Shown in pieces: positions 9,448 to 17,889 of a stretch of 43,960 bases of DNA. The stretch comes from an uncultured Clostridia bacterium. GTDB lineage: Bacteria > Bacillota > Clostridia > Oscillospirales > Butyricicoccaceae. A program made the position numbers and the translations under genes. Below the pieces are notes generated by a model. It saw only the letters and a list, made by a program, of their open reading frames with translations, did no database searches and was not told the DNA's origin. Each line of letters begins with the position of its first letter. Within the stretch, counting starts at the first letter, position 1. Where the stretch lies: positions 1-43,960 of the forward strand of contig CAMEZQ010000015.1 in the NCBI GenBank assembly GCA_945947915.1, given 5' to 3'.

Positions 9448-9912
9448 TCATATTTCAAAATGCAGCCTGACCGCGGCAATATCCGCCAGATCAAGCTCTA
9501 ACAGATTTCCGTTCTGCTCCAGAGTGAGCCTGTCACCATCCTTGCCGGCCAGCACGCCGCAAAGGCCCATCACGCCTTCCCGCGCCTTGTAGAACGACAC
9601 ATCCACGGCGCGGCCCATGGCCCATTCAAAATGCTCGGGCCGGCTGATGCGCCGTTCCAGCCCGGCCGAAGAAACGGTCAGCGTATAGGGCGGCAGGCTG
9701 TCGAACTGCTTCTCATCGAGAAACGGATCCAGCGCCCGGCTGATCTTCTCACAGTCCTCCACGAAGACACCCTCGTCCCGGTCGATATAGACCGAAAGCG
9801 CATAGCTTCTGCCCTCTTTTTCAAAGGTCACGTCCCACAGGGACAGCCCTTCGGCCTCGCACAGCGGCAGACATTTTTCGGTGACCTTGCGGATCAGTTC
9901 TTTGGTCTGCAC
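9448..9912 (-). CDS. rimP: Ribosome maturation factor RimP
   Basis: 154 residues, needed for 30S maturation. Conserved features are the early LWDVTFEKEG, VEDCEKISRALDPFLD, YTLTVSSAGLERRI and RPEHFEWAMGR blocks. The start is a GTG with GGGGGAGGT 5-6 nt before it; no better ATG exists. It is the first gene of the operon that runs down to the M20 peptidase. Confidence 0.95.
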   Translation of the reverse strand: MQTKELIRKVTEKCLPLCEAEGLSLWDVTFEKEGRSYALSVYIDRDEGVFVEDCEKISRALDPFLDEKQFDSLPPYTLTVSSAGLERRISRPEHFEWAMGRAVDVSFYKAREGVMGLCGVLAGKDGDRLTLEQNGNLLELDLADIAAVRLHFEI

Positions 9913-9968
9913 AATGACCTCCCCCTTTCAAACTCTCCGGTTTCAGAATACCCGTGACAATAACGAAG

Positions 9969-9994
9969 AAAGAGTGAGGTACTCCCCACTCTTT
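9969..9994 (-). other. Leader hairpin upstream of rimP
   Basis: AAAGAGTG (9969-9976) and CACTCTTT (9987-9994) form an 8-bp stem in the rimP leader, between promoter and ribosome site. No U-run follows on the minus strand, so I do not call it a terminator; a regulatory or stabilising role is possible. Confidence 0.4.
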
Positions 9995-10022
9995 CCCATG
10001 ATCATTACACACTTACTGATAG

Positions 10023-10051
10023 AGTATAACACTATTTTTTGTCCATTGCAA
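10023..10051 (-). promoter_or_regulatory. Promoter of the rimP-nusA-infB operon
   Basis: TTGCAA (10046-10051), 17-nt spacer, TATACT (10023-10028) on the minus strand. The expected start is about 100 nt before rimP. It is the only good promoter I see for the ten-gene operon. Confidence 0.75.
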
Positions 10052-10140
10052 GGGTTTTACACAAGAATTCGGCCCGGCCGCGGCACTTTTCCGGCTTTTT
10101 CTCCGGCCCGGCGCCGGCGGAGGGCCTCCCGATCCGCGGA

Positions 10141-11310
10141 TCAGCGCTCGAAGCGGCCCTTGAGGATGGCCTTGCCCTGGTCGCAAGCGTGGACGCCCTT
10201 TGCCATGACGTGGACGATGTCCAGGTCCTCGTTGAGGACGATGAGGTCGGCGTCGGCGCCGGCCTGCAGGCAGCCCTTGACGCCGGCCTTGCCGATGACC
10301 CGGGCCGGATTGGCCGTCAGGAAGCCCAGGGCCGTCTCCAGGGGGATCTCCTCTTTAAAGACGCAGTTCTTCAGCTCGATGAGCAGCACCTTGGGGGAGG
10401 TGTAGTCCAGGCCGACGCATTCGCCCTTTTCGTTGAACCGGGGCTGGCTGCCGCAGCCGTCGCTGGAGATGGTGATGCGCTCGGGGTCGGCGCCGCTGCG
10501 CAGGCAGTAGGCGATCTTCTCGCTGGCCGAATGGTCGGAAATGGCCGGATCGCTGGCCGTGATGTCGATGGTTCCGCCCAGCTCGGTCAGGCGGATGCCC
10601 TGGCTGACCAGGGGGATATTGCGGCCCATGTGGGTGGGCAGGAAGGTGGTGACGGGGATCTCGGTGTGATCCAGGGCGTAAAAGACGTCGTTGAGCATAT
10701 TGGCGCCGCTGCCCATGTGCATGCACAGCACGCCGGCCTTGCCCGAAAGCAGACCGCCCATGCGGGTATCAGAGGCCAGGCGGATCAGCTCGTCGCAGGT
10801 CAGATTGGACGCCCGGTGGTCGCTGATGGCCACCTTGGTGCCGATGCACTCGTCGATGAGCATGATGTCCCGGATGACGCTGCCCATGAGGGTCTGGGTG
10901 GGGTACTGATAGGAGCCGGTGAGCATATAGCAGGTCATGCCCTCCTCGTTGAGGGCCTTGCACTTGGAGAGCAGATTCTCCAGGCTGCGGGTGGTGCCGT
11001 CTGTGCCCAGCAGGCCGACGCAGGTGGTGACGCCGTTGCCCAGCAGCTCGGAAAGATTGATCTCCGGCACGCGGGAGGTGGGGCCCTGCTCGCCGCCGCC
11101 GCCCGTGATATGCACGTGCATGTCGATGAGGCCGGGGGCGACGATGCAGCCCCGGGCGTCGTAGACGTCCACATCGGGCAGATCCTCATAGCCGGCGATG
11201 GTCTCGTCGATGCGGGCGATCTTACCGCCGCAGATCAGAATGTCCCGCAGGCCCACATGCTGGGGCGCGTACAGATCGGCGTTCTTGATCAGTTTAATCA
11301 TCTTATCCAT
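10141..11310 (-). CDS. iadA: Isoaspartyl dipeptidase (beta-aspartyl-peptidase)
   Basis: 389-residue metal-dependent amidohydrolase (M38). It splits beta-aspartyl (isoAsp-X) dipeptides left after degradation of damaged proteins. Visible signatures are GLIDMHVHITGGGGEQG (HxH metal ligands plus the glycine loop special to IadA), ISDHRASNLTCDEL, HMGSGANML and ITISSDGCGSQPRFNEKG (final aspartate and substrate loop). The open frame runs to 11523, but GGAGG lies 10 nt before the ATG at 11310, giving MDKMIKLIKNADLY. It starts 4 nt after the nagA stop, so it is the last gene of that operon. Finding a peptide-repair enzyme with amino-sugar genes suggests shared use of cell-wall or mucin-derived material, which is inference. 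Confidence 0.93.
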   Translation of the reverse strand: MDKMIKLIKNADLYAPQHVGLRDILICGGKIARIDETIAGYEDLPDVDVYDARGCIVAPGLIDMHVHITGGGGEQGPTSRVPEINLSELLGNGVTTCVGLLGTDGTTRSLENLLSKCKALNEEGMTCYMLTGSYQYPTQTLMGSVIRDIMLIDECIGTKVAISDHRASNLTCDELIRLASDTRMGGLLSGKAGVLCMHMGSGANMLNDVFYALDHTEIPVTTFLPTHMGRNIPLVSQGIRLTELGGTIDITASDPAISDHSASEKIAYCLRSGADPERITISSDGCGSQPRFNEKGECVGLDYTSPKVLLIELKNCVFKEEIPLETALGFLTANPARVIGKAGVKGCLQAGADADLIVLNEDLDIVHVMAKGVHACDQGKAILKGRFER

Positions 11311-11314
11311 AACT

Positions 11315-12367
11315 TCAAACCTCCATATATTCCAAACGACCTCCCGCGCAGATCCAGGCGGGGACGTTGTTCTTGCTTCTGTCAAAAGCCGTAAACTCGG
11401 CCGGTGCTCCGGGCGCGATGACCGGCGCCTCCCAGCCCATGACCCGGCAGGGCGTCTCGACGGCCGCCCGGACGGCCTCCTCCAGCGGGATGCCCCACCG
11501 TTCCAGGTTGAAGACCGTTTCACCCACGCCCTGCACGGCCCCGGCGATGGTGCCGTCCGGAAGCCGGGCGACGCCCTCGACGCCCGTGCCCATGGTGCAG
11601 TGGCTGTCGGAGATCACGCAGATCCGGCCGCCGTAGAGGGCAAAGGCCATGCGCAGGACGGGCGGCGAGATGTGAGATCCGTCGCAGATCAGCTCCACCG
11701 TCACGTCATCCCGGTCAAAGGCGGCGCCCAACACGCCGCTTTCCCGGTGGTGCAGCCCGTTCATGGCATTAAAGAGATGGGTGACGTGGCGGCAGCCCCG
11801 GTCGAAGGCGGCCATGGCCTGCTGGTAGGTGGCCGTGGTGTGGGCGATGGACGTGCGGACGCCCTGCCCCTCCAGCCATTCGATGAGCTCCAGCGCCCCC
11901 GGCCGGGTGGGATCGACGTCCACCATGGCCAGGCCGCCGGTGCCCAGCGCCTCCAGCAGACTTCGGTCGGGCATCATCAGGCAGCTTTCCGCATGAGCGC
12001 CCTTTTTCTCCGGCCCGAAAAACGGGCCCTCCAGACGCAGCGGCAGGCCGGCCAGGCGCTGCCGTATGGCGGGGTAGGCCTCCCGGGGCGACGAGATGAT
12101 GGTGGGCAGGAACCGCCCCACGCCCCGTTTTCGATACCAGCCGGTCATTCGATCCAGATCCTCCCGGCCGGCCCGGGTAAAATCGATGCCCAGCCAGCCG
12201 TGGGTGTGCAGGTCGGCAAGCGGCGGCAGAAAGAGCAGCCCGGTGCAGTCCATCCCCGGCCCTTCCAGCGCCGGCGCCATGTCCGTAATGACCCCGTCGG
12301 GCCCCACGGCCACATCCAGCCGCCGGATGCGTCCCCGGGTATAGACATCGGCGTTTTTAAACAGCAT
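11315..12367 (-). CDS. nagA: N-acetylglucosamine-6-phosphate deacetylase
   Basis: 350 residues. It converts GlcNAc-6-phosphate to GlcN-6-phosphate and acetate. Motifs in order are LADLHTHGW (HxH), LEGPFFGPEKKGAH (substrate and metal-binding glutamate), SIAHTTATY, VTHLFNAMNGLHHRE (metal histidine and hallmark LFNAM) and ISDSHCTMGTG (catalytic aspartate). The frame is open to 12505; the ATG at 12367 gives MLFKNADVYT, the normal start, and overlaps the ROK gene by 11 bp. With the ROK kinase upstream it makes a plausible GlcNAc uptake-phosphorylation-deacetylation route. Confidence 0.95.
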   Translation of the reverse strand: MLFKNADVYTRGRIRRLDVAVGPDGVITDMAPALEGPGMDCTGLLFLPPLADLHTHGWLGIDFTRAGREDLDRMTGWYRKRGVGRFLPTIISSPREAYPAIRQRLAGLPLRLEGPFFGPEKKGAHAESCLMMPDRSLLEALGTGGLAMVDVDPTRPGALELIEWLEGQGVRTSIAHTTATYQQAMAAFDRGCRHVTHLFNAMNGLHHRESGVLGAAFDRDDVTVELICDGSHISPPVLRMAFALYGGRICVISDSHCTMGTGVEGVARLPDGTIAGAVQGVGETVFNLERWGIPLEEAVRAAVETPCRVMGWEAPVIAPGAPAEFTAFDRSKNNVPAWICAGGRLEYMEV

Positions 12368-13241
12368 CCCGGCCCACCTCCTCCAGCGCCAGGGCGGCAG
12401 CCCCCAGCAGGCCGGCCCGGTTGCCGGTCTCGGCCCCGCGGATCTCCACGGCGTCATAAGCCGGCAGGATATGGCCGGGCAGCTTTTGCCGGATGCGGTC
12501 GACAAAGATCCGGTCGTTCATGATGCCGCCCCCCAGAATGACCCGCGGCGGGTCAAAGAGATGAATGACGGCGGCCAGCCCCACGCAGACCTCATCGGCC
12601 CAATCGTCCACCGCCTGCCGGAGCGCCCCGTCCTCCGCCAGCCCGGCGGCAATGGCCCGGCCGTCGCAGTAGCGGGGATCGACGGCCATGGCCCGCTCCA
12701 CCAGCGCCGTGGCCGAAGCGTATTCCGAATAGCAGCCCCGCCGCCCGCAGGAGCAGGGACGGCCAAAGGCGTGGGTGGCCATATGGCCCACTTCCCCCGC
12801 CATATTGCGGCTGCCCCGGTACAGGCGGCCGTTTAAATAGAGCGCCCCGCCGATGGAAGTGCCGTAGGTCAGGCAGAAGAAATCGCCGCAGCCCCGGCCG
12901 GCGCCGAAGTGCGCCTCTCCCACCGCCGCGCAGTTGACGTCGTTCTCCACGACGGCAGGCACCCCCAGCGCTGCGGAGATCTGGGCGCTCAGCGGCTGAT
13001 TCTCCCGGTAGCCCAGCGCCGCGCTGCTGAAGACAATGGTGCCCTGCTTATGGTCGACAATGCCGGCCGTGCTGATGCCCACGGCGCCGTAATCCCGGTA
13101 GCCGGCGGCCACCTGCAGGATGCCCCGGGCGATATCGGGCGGCGTCGGACATTCGCGCAGTCCGGTCAGTGTTCCGTCGGGCGCGGCCAGCGCCGATTTG
13201 ATGGCCGTGCCGCCCACGTCGATGGCAAGGATCTTCATCAT
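12357..13241 (-). CDS. ROK family sugar kinase
   Basis: 294 residues. The N-terminal phosphate-binding loop ILAIDVGGTAIKSAL is followed by VENDVNCAAVGE (catalytic aspartate region). The ROK zinc motif is visible as GRPCSCGRRGCYSEY, with histidine in AGEVGHMATH. There is no HTH domain, so it is a kinase rather than a repressor. Its place next to nagA suggests GlcNAc, ManNAc or glucose as substrate, which I cannot decide. The start is ATGATG at 13241/13238 overlapping the cutC stop; GAGGTG is just upstream. Confidence 0.92.
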   Translation of the reverse strand: MMKILAIDVGGTAIKSALAAPDGTLTGLRECPTPPDIARGILQVAAGYRDYGAVGISTAGIVDHKQGTIVFSSAALGYRENQPLSAQISAALGVPAVVENDVNCAAVGEAHFGAGRGCGDFFCLTYGTSIGGALYLNGRLYRGSRNMAGEVGHMATHAFGRPCSCGRRGCYSEYASATALVERAMAVDPRYCDGRAIAAGLAEDGALRQAVDDWADEVCVGLAAVIHLFDPPRVILGGGIMNDRIFVDRIRQKLPGHILPAYDAVEIRGAETGNRAGLLGAAALALEEVGRDAV

Positions 13242-13987
13242 CGCCGCACCTCACCCACCAGCCGGGAAACGGCCGCCCGGTCGGTGCGGCCAAAGCCGGC
13301 CGGCGGCGGAAGCTCCGGTGTGAAGGACACGCGCCGGGAAAGCCCCTCGCTGGGATCGGCGCGGCGCAGCTGCCCGGCTGAGGAATGGATCTGATCGCAG
13401 CCCGTGCGGCGGCAGAGTTCCAGGGCGTTGTCCGCCCGGATGCCGCTGCCCGGCAGGATCTCGATATCTCCGCCGGCAAACCGCCGCAGGGCGGCCAGCA
13501 TCCCGGCCCCCTCGGGCGCCGTGGCGGCAAAGCCGGAGGTCAGCACCCGGGTGATGCCCAGCTCCATGAGCTGGGTCAGGCTACGCTGCCAGTGGTCTTC
13601 CAGCAGGTCGAAGGCCCGGTGAAACACCGTTTCCCGCCCGTCGGCCGCCTCGATGATGCGGCGGCACAGTTCCAGATCGATCTCCCCGGCAGGCGTCAGC
13701 GCGCCGAAGACCACCCCGCCCGCGCCGGCCGCGGCCAGGCTGCGGGCGTCGCGCACCATGATCCGCCCCTCGTCGGCATCGTAGCAGAAGCCGCCCTCCC
13801 GGGGACGCACCATGGCCATCACCGGAATGCCGGCCGCGCAGGCCGCCTCCACCGTTCCCACCGACGGCGTCAGACCGCCGAAATACAGGCAGGACGAAAG
13901 CTCGGCCCTGTCGGCGCCGCCTTCGGCGGCCGCCGCCACGTCGGCGGCACTGCCGCAGCAGATCTCGACGCGGATATGTTCTCCCAT
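13238..13987 (-). CDS. cutC: CutC family protein
   Basis: 249 residues, TIM-barrel family once described in copper tolerance; the biochemical role is unsettled. Conserved blocks are the N-terminal VEICCGS, GADRAELSS...GGLTPS, MVRPREGGFCYD, GVVFGALTPAGEID, FHRAFD and VLTSG. It is the first gene of cutC-ROK-nagA-iadA. GGGGGAG stands 5 nt before the ATG. In many gut Firmicutes cutC accompanies sugar-catabolic genes, so a sugar-related role is possible here. That last point is inference. Confidence 0.92.
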   Translation of the reverse strand: MGEHIRVEICCGSAADVAAAAEGGADRAELSSCLYFGGLTPSVGTVEAACAAGIPVMAMVRPREGGFCYDADEGRIMVRDARSLAAAGAGGVVFGALTPAGEIDLELCRRIIEAADGRETVFHRAFDLLEDHWQRSLTQLMELGITRVLTSGFAATAPEGAGMLAALRRFAGGDIEILPGSGIRADNALELCRRTGCDQIHSSAGQLRRADPSEGLSRRVSFTPELPPPAGFGRTDRAAVSRLVGEVRR

Positions 13988-14032
13988 TTGTGCTCCCCCG
14001 TTCCGGCGCCCACGCGCCCTGATATCGAATTC

Positions 14033-14061
14033 ATTGTATCAAAATCCGCCGCCGCCTGCAA
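14033..14061 (-). promoter_or_regulatory. Promoter of cutC-ROK-nagA-iadA
   Basis: TTGCAG (14056-14061), 17-nt spacer, TACAAT (14033-14038) on the minus strand with a TGA just before the -10 (extended -10 pattern). The predicted start is about 40 nt before cutC. I see no clear operator repeat around it. Confidence 0.7.
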
Positions 14062-14125
14062 CCATAACGCACCCGGCTTCCCGCCGGCAGCCGACTATTT
14101 TCGACAACTTTTCGTATAATCCAAT

Positions 14126-14163
14126 AAAAAAACCACCGAATGAAATCACATTCGGTGTTTTTT
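14126..14163. terminator. Bidirectional terminator after the metallophosphoesterase gene
   Basis: CACCGAATG (14134-14142) pairs with CATTCGGTG (14149-14157), 6-nt loop. The stem is flanked by seven A on the left and six T on the right. On the minus strand it ends the gene that stops at 14169. Confidence 0.9.
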
Positions 14164-14168
14164 CCCTT

Positions 14169-14858
14169 TTAGGCCTCCAGAATATCCATATAGACGGCAC
14201 GGTAGGGATCCAGGTCCAGGTCCAGGTGGTAATGGCCGAAGAACCATTTGCGGAAGGTACAGTCCTGATCCACCTGCTGCAGATAGCCGGTCAGCGCGTC
14301 CTTTTCATAATGGAAGCGCCCGGTCTGGTAATAGCAGACCCGGTCCTGCACGAAGCCGGGGGCGCAGTGAGTGACGATATAGTCGACGTTCCAGCCGGCT
14401 TTTTCCAGATTGCGCAGGCCCCGGGCATATTCCTCCGCGTCGGGCAGCTCCCGCGGCCACCAGCTGCGGCCGGGAATGCGGTAATCCCGGTCGTGAGAAG
14501 AGGCGCCGCCCATGGTGAAGACCCGCCTGCCGTCCAGCTCAAACACATAGCCGCGCATCAGATGATACAGGTGCTCTCCGCCCCGGTGGGCACGACCGCC
14601 CATGAAATCCACCTCGGGCAGAGCGTCCAGCATGTCGAAATTTTCGTGGTTGCCGTCGATGAACAGGGTGGTGAAGGGCTTTTCCTCCAGCCATTTCAGC
14701 CAATAGCGGTTCTCTTTGGAATTGTCCCAGAAGCCGCCGAAATCGCCGCAGATCAGCACATAGTCCTGCCGCGTCAGGTTTTTCTGGGCAGGGAAATTGG
14801 CCGATGAGAGCTTGTGGATATCATAGGGGATGTGGCAGTCGCCGGTGATATACAGCAT
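14169..14858 (-). CDS. Calcineurin-like metallophosphoesterase
   Basis: 229 residues. Metallophosphoesterase motifs are clear: ITGDCH (DxH), LICGDFGG (GDxx), FIDGNHENFD (GNHE), a THCAP block and WFFGHYHLD (GHxH). The expected fold is a single dinuclear-metal phosphatase domain with no extra domain; the substrate is unknown. The ATG at 14858 follows AAGGAGG by 8 nt, whereas the longer frame to 14954 has no ribosome site. It is a single-gene unit with its own promoter and terminator. Confidence 0.9.
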   Translation of the reverse strand: MLYITGDCHIPYDIHKLSSANFPAQKNLTRQDYVLICGDFGGFWDNSKENRYWLKWLEEKPFTTLFIDGNHENFDMLDALPEVDFMGGRAHRGGEHLYHLMRGYVFELDGRRVFTMGGASSHDRDYRIPGRSWWPRELPDAEEYARGLRNLEKAGWNVDYIVTHCAPGFVQDRVCYYQTGRFHYEKDALTGYLQQVDQDCTFRKWFFGHYHLDLDLDPYRAVYMDILEA

Positions 14859-14925
14859 ATAGCTTCCTCCTTCCTGCCGGGTCCGGCGCAGGCCGCCCGG
14901 CCGGGTGGTATCGTGGTACAGTGCC

Positions 14926-14954
14926 ATTCTACCACAGGCCGCCCGCCGCGGCAA
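14926..14954 (-). promoter_or_regulatory. Promoter of the metallophosphoesterase gene
   Basis: TTGCCG (14949-14954), 17-nt spacer, TAGAAT (14926-14931), minus strand; the start codon is about 60 nt downstream of the expected transcription start. Confidence 0.55.
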
Positions 14955-14980
14955 AAGCCCGCCGGAGTTTTGCCGTAGGC

Positions 14981-15015
14981 AAAATAAAAACCCCCGCGTC
15001 CGTGGGACGCGGGGG
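14981..15015 (-). terminator. Intrinsic terminator of the left S-layer gene
   Basis: Perfect 11-bp stem CCCCCGCGTCC / GGACGCGGGGG (14991-15001 and 15005-15015) with a 3-nt loop. On the minus strand it is followed by TTTTTATTTT. Confidence 0.93.
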
Positions 15016-15057
15016 GAAGATCGGCCCGAAGGCCGGACTTATTATATGGGCTGGTGA

Positions 15058-17631
15058 TTATTCACCAACAACCAGACGGACAGCCTCTTCGGTGGTCTCA
15101 GCGATCTTATCGTTGATCCACAGCTTGAAGATGTAGTTGCCATCTTCAACAGGGGTGAAGACGCCTTCGCCGTTCTCCAGCTCAACAGTGCCGACCTGAG
15201 CATACATGCCGTCCTTGTAGACATGGGCAGTAACCTTGACGCCGGCAGTGCTGCCTGTGACCTTAATGGTAGCAGCGGTGTTGTCCGGGTTGACGGTAAC
15301 AGTCATATTGGTGGCGCCGACAACTTTATCTTCCTCAACAGTTGTGGAGGACTGGCCAACGATCCAGACGTACTTGACCAGGCCGGTATCCTTGTCATAG
15401 ACGAAGACGACCTTGTCCTTCTTGGCGACTGTGGACTCAACGCCGTCGTCGGTGACGTCAAAGACCTTCACGTCGTCAGCGTAGTATTCCTTATCACCAT
15501 CAACGGTCTGGAAGTACAGGCTCTTGACAGCGGAGACGACCTCAACGGTCTCAGCATCCTTGACCAGCTCAGCGGAGGTCAGGTCTGTGCCCTCGGTCTC
15601 GATGACGTAAGCGCCCTTGACCAGAGTCTCACCAGTCTTGTTCAGGTAGTTAACAGCTTCGCCGTCAACGAACAGGGTGACATATGTGCCCTTGGAGCCG
15701 TTGTAGGTGCCGCCATTGTAGTAAGCGTAGACATCGTCGGTGACGGTAGCGCCGTCGATGACATAGATCTTCTCGATGACCTTGCCGTTGAAGATGACCA
15801 GAGCGTCGACCTTCTCCTCATCGATGTTGATGTTCTTGTAGCCGACAACGGTGTCAACATCGTCCTCGGAAACCAGAACCAGCTCGGTAGCGGAGTTGAT
15901 GACCTTCTTGGTCTCTGTGCCGACAGTACCGGTCTGCTCCTTCTTGAAGGAGACCTTGCCCTCCAGGACCTCCATCTCGGTCTTGGCATCCAGATTGCTC
16001 AGAACGATGCAATCGTCCTCATCGATGGTGTAGCCATAGAAGCCGTAAGCGATGGTGTTCTTACCGGCGACATCTTCGATGTCAACCCAGCCGTTGTTTG
16101 TCTTGACCTGGTCAACCTTGTCCTTGACGCGGGTGGGCAGGCTCAGGACTTCGTAGCCGGTGCCGTCCAGATACATGACCTTAACGACAGCAGCGTTGTT
16201 TGTCAGCAGGTCATCCTCGCGGATCTGCGAAGCGGTGACCAGGACATAACCGTCGATGGAATCCTCTTCCTCAACAACGACCAGGCCGATGGCATAGCCG
16301 TACTCGTCGAGGATAACAGCCATTGTCGAATCGTAATCAACGACATAGACATCGCTGTCAGCGGACTTATCCAGGTTAGCGGAGTGGTTGTACTTCTCGC
16401 CGTCCAGCTTCACATAGCCGGAAGCAACAGCGTCCAGCTTGCCGGTGACCTGCTCGGCCTCGACCATGGACTGGACTTCCTTGTCAGCAACTGTGACCAG
16501 GACGTAATCGCCCTTCTTGTACTCAACAGCGGTCTTGAAGGTAGCGGAGGAGATAGCGGCACCGTAGATGGTGACGTCAACTTCGCCGTCTTCAGCATCA
16601 GCGTCGACCTTAGCCAGATATGTGTCGATGACGACCAGTGTGACGTTCTCGTCCTCGTCAACATAAGCTTCGACCAGAACACCGTTGCCGCCGATCTTTG
16701 TGGAGGTCAGGTTCTTCTTGATCTGCATGTCGTTCTGCTCAACGCCGTTGCGGATAACGGTAGCCTGAACAGTCTTGGACAGACCCAGATCTGTGTAGAT
16801 GGTGCCGGACTTGACTTCCTTGGTGTAGGTAGCGTCGGCCTCATCATGATACTTGGCGGTGATCTCCTTGGTGCCCTTCTTCCAAACGTGGCACTCACGG
16901 CCGAAGACGTCGGTGGTGGCCTTGGAGGTCAGGTTGTACAGGGACTTAGCCAGTGTGTAGTCTTCATCGAACTTCTCAGCAGCGTTGAAGACCGAGCCCG
17001 AATAATACTCTTCGGCATCCTTGGAGTACTTAACGGTCATGACACCGGTCAGGGTGTTGAAGGCATACAGAGCAGCCTCTTCACGGGTGCAGGCAGCGCT
17101 CAGGACAACGTCCAGATTGCCATCGAAGACACCCAGCTTCAGAGCCATGGAGTTAACGGCGGACTCCCAGGTGGGGCCGACGAACTCGTTGTTGACACCG
17201 TAGCCAACAGCGCACAGCAGCATCTTGGCGAACTGTGTAGCGGTCAGCTGATCGTTGGGGCCAAAGTTGCCGTTGCCGTAGCCGCCGATGATACCCTTAT
17301 CGGCGCAGTAACGGACATAGCCGGCGCTCCAGCGGTTAGCAGCAACATCGTTGAAGGGAGCTGTAGCCGTTGTCAGGTTATCAGCAGCCTTCTGGCCAAG
17401 CATCAGATAAGCGATGATCTTGGCGCCCTGCTCACGGGTCAGTGTGTTGGTGGGGTTGAAGACGCCGTCTTCACCTTCCAGAATGCCCAGAGCGGTCAGA
17501 GTGTCAACGGCTTCAACAAAGGTGATGTCGTTGGCATCCTTGTAATCCTTGACGTTCGCGGCCGAAACGGTCAGCGACAGAGCCATGACCAGAGCCAGAA
17601 CGAACGCGAGATTACGCTTCAGAATTCTCAT
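15058..17631 (-). CDS. SLH-domain surface (S-layer) protein, left copy
   Basis: 857 residues. A signal peptide (MRILKRNLAFVLALVMALSL, cleavage after about residue 24) is followed by three S-layer homology modules at about 26-85, 90-150 and 160-200, with typical GYGNGNFGPNDQLT and TREEAALYAFN motifs. About 650 residues of acidic, Val/Asp/Lys-rich repeats follow, without a recognised catalytic domain. SLH modules anchor proteins to pyruvylated cell-wall polymer, so this is an exported wall-bound protein, probably a main S-layer subunit. It has AAGGAGG before the ATG, a strong extended -10 promoter at 17774-17803 and a strong terminator, and is predicted to be ON in this sequence. Its first ~210 residues are closely similar to the right copy; the remainder has diverged. 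Confidence 0.9.
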   Translation of the reverse strand: MRILKRNLAFVLALVMALSLTVSAANVKDYKDANDITFVEAVDTLTALGILEGEDGVFNPTNTLTREQGAKIIAYLMLGQKAADNLTTATAPFNDVAANRWSAGYVRYCADKGIIGGYGNGNFGPNDQLTATQFAKMLLCAVGYGVNNEFVGPTWESAVNSMALKLGVFDGNLDVVLSAACTREEAALYAFNTLTGVMTVKYSKDAEEYYSGSVFNAAEKFDEDYTLAKSLYNLTSKATTDVFGRECHVWKKGTKEITAKYHDEADATYTKEVKSGTIYTDLGLSKTVQATVIRNGVEQNDMQIKKNLTSTKIGGNGVLVEAYVDEDENVTLVVIDTYLAKVDADAEDGEVDVTIYGAAISSATFKTAVEYKKGDYVLVTVADKEVQSMVEAEQVTGKLDAVASGYVKLDGEKYNHSANLDKSADSDVYVVDYDSTMAVILDEYGYAIGLVVVEEEDSIDGYVLVTASQIREDDLLTNNAAVVKVMYLDGTGYEVLSLPTRVKDKVDQVKTNNGWVDIEDVAGKNTIAYGFYGYTIDEDDCIVLSNLDAKTEMEVLEGKVSFKKEQTGTVGTETKKVINSATELVLVSEDDVDTVVGYKNINIDEEKVDALVIFNGKVIEKIYVIDGATVTDDVYAYYNGGTYNGSKGTYVTLFVDGEAVNYLNKTGETLVKGAYVIETEGTDLTSAELVKDAETVEVVSAVKSLYFQTVDGDKEYYADDVKVFDVTDDGVESTVAKKDKVVFVYDKDTGLVKYVWIVGQSSTTVEEDKVVGATNMTVTVNPDNTAATIKVTGSTAGVKVTAHVYKDGMYAQVGTVELENGEGVFTPVEDGNYIFKLWINDKIAETTEEAVRLVVGE
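17191..17292 (-). repeat. 102-bp block identical to 19478-19579 (inverted)
   Basis: Within the second SLH module the two S-layer genes are identical over 102 bp including third codon positions, in opposite orientation. The flanking sequence differs at many synonymous sites. Confidence 0.85.
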
Positions 17632-17679
17632 GTTTGTTTCCTCCTTATTAGATTTTTTCGCCCGCTCAACATGAATCGC
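17495..17679 (-). repeat. Left long inverted repeat (leader, start and signal peptide)
   Basis: Reverse complement of 19091-19275 with only a handful of mismatches and no gaps. It begins at GCGATTCATG and covers the last ~48 nt of the leader, the ribosome site, the start codon and the first ~45 codons of the S-layer gene. It is one arm of the pair around the recombinase. Confidence 0.85.
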
Positions 17680-17724
17680 GGACTGTGCTCAGAGGCTCAT
17701 ATGCGGCCTCCGAACCGGGGCCTC

Positions 17725-17757
17725 CCCCTTTCGCAAAAGGGACCTTTTGCGAAAGGG
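17725..17757. repeat. Left dyad, candidate recombination site
   Basis: A perfect 15-bp dyad CCCTTTCGCAAAAGG / CCTTTTGCGAAAGGG (17726-17740, 17743-17757) with a 2-nt centre GA. The 30 bases 17725-17754 recur as reverse complement at 19018-19047. Short arms round a tiny centre suit a tyrosine-recombinase core site, but a leader-RNA hairpin is an alternative. Confidence 0.6.
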
Positions 17758-17773
17758 TTCTGACCACGACACA

Positions 17774-17803
17774 ATATTAGCACAGCCGCCGCGGCCCTGT
17801 CAA
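17774..17803 (-). promoter_or_regulatory. Strong promoter facing the left S-layer gene
   Basis: TTGACA (17798-17803), 18-nt spacer, TAATAT (17774-17779) preceded by TGC (extended -10), minus strand. It lies inside the dyad-bracketed segment. The leader of ~135 nt would contain the dyad as a hairpin. Confidence 0.8.
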
Positions 17804-17889
17804 ACGATTCGGCCCTTTTGTAACACAACTGAAACATTGCCCGCCGGCGGTCCGTTTCTTCTTGCAGAACACGCGAAAACTGGATTTCA

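Noticed and set aside
15223..17763. 846-codon plus-strand frame opposite the left S-layer gene
   Set aside because: It is complementary to a well-supported SLH gene and has no domain or ribosome site; codon bias of the S-layer gene keeps the antisense frame open.
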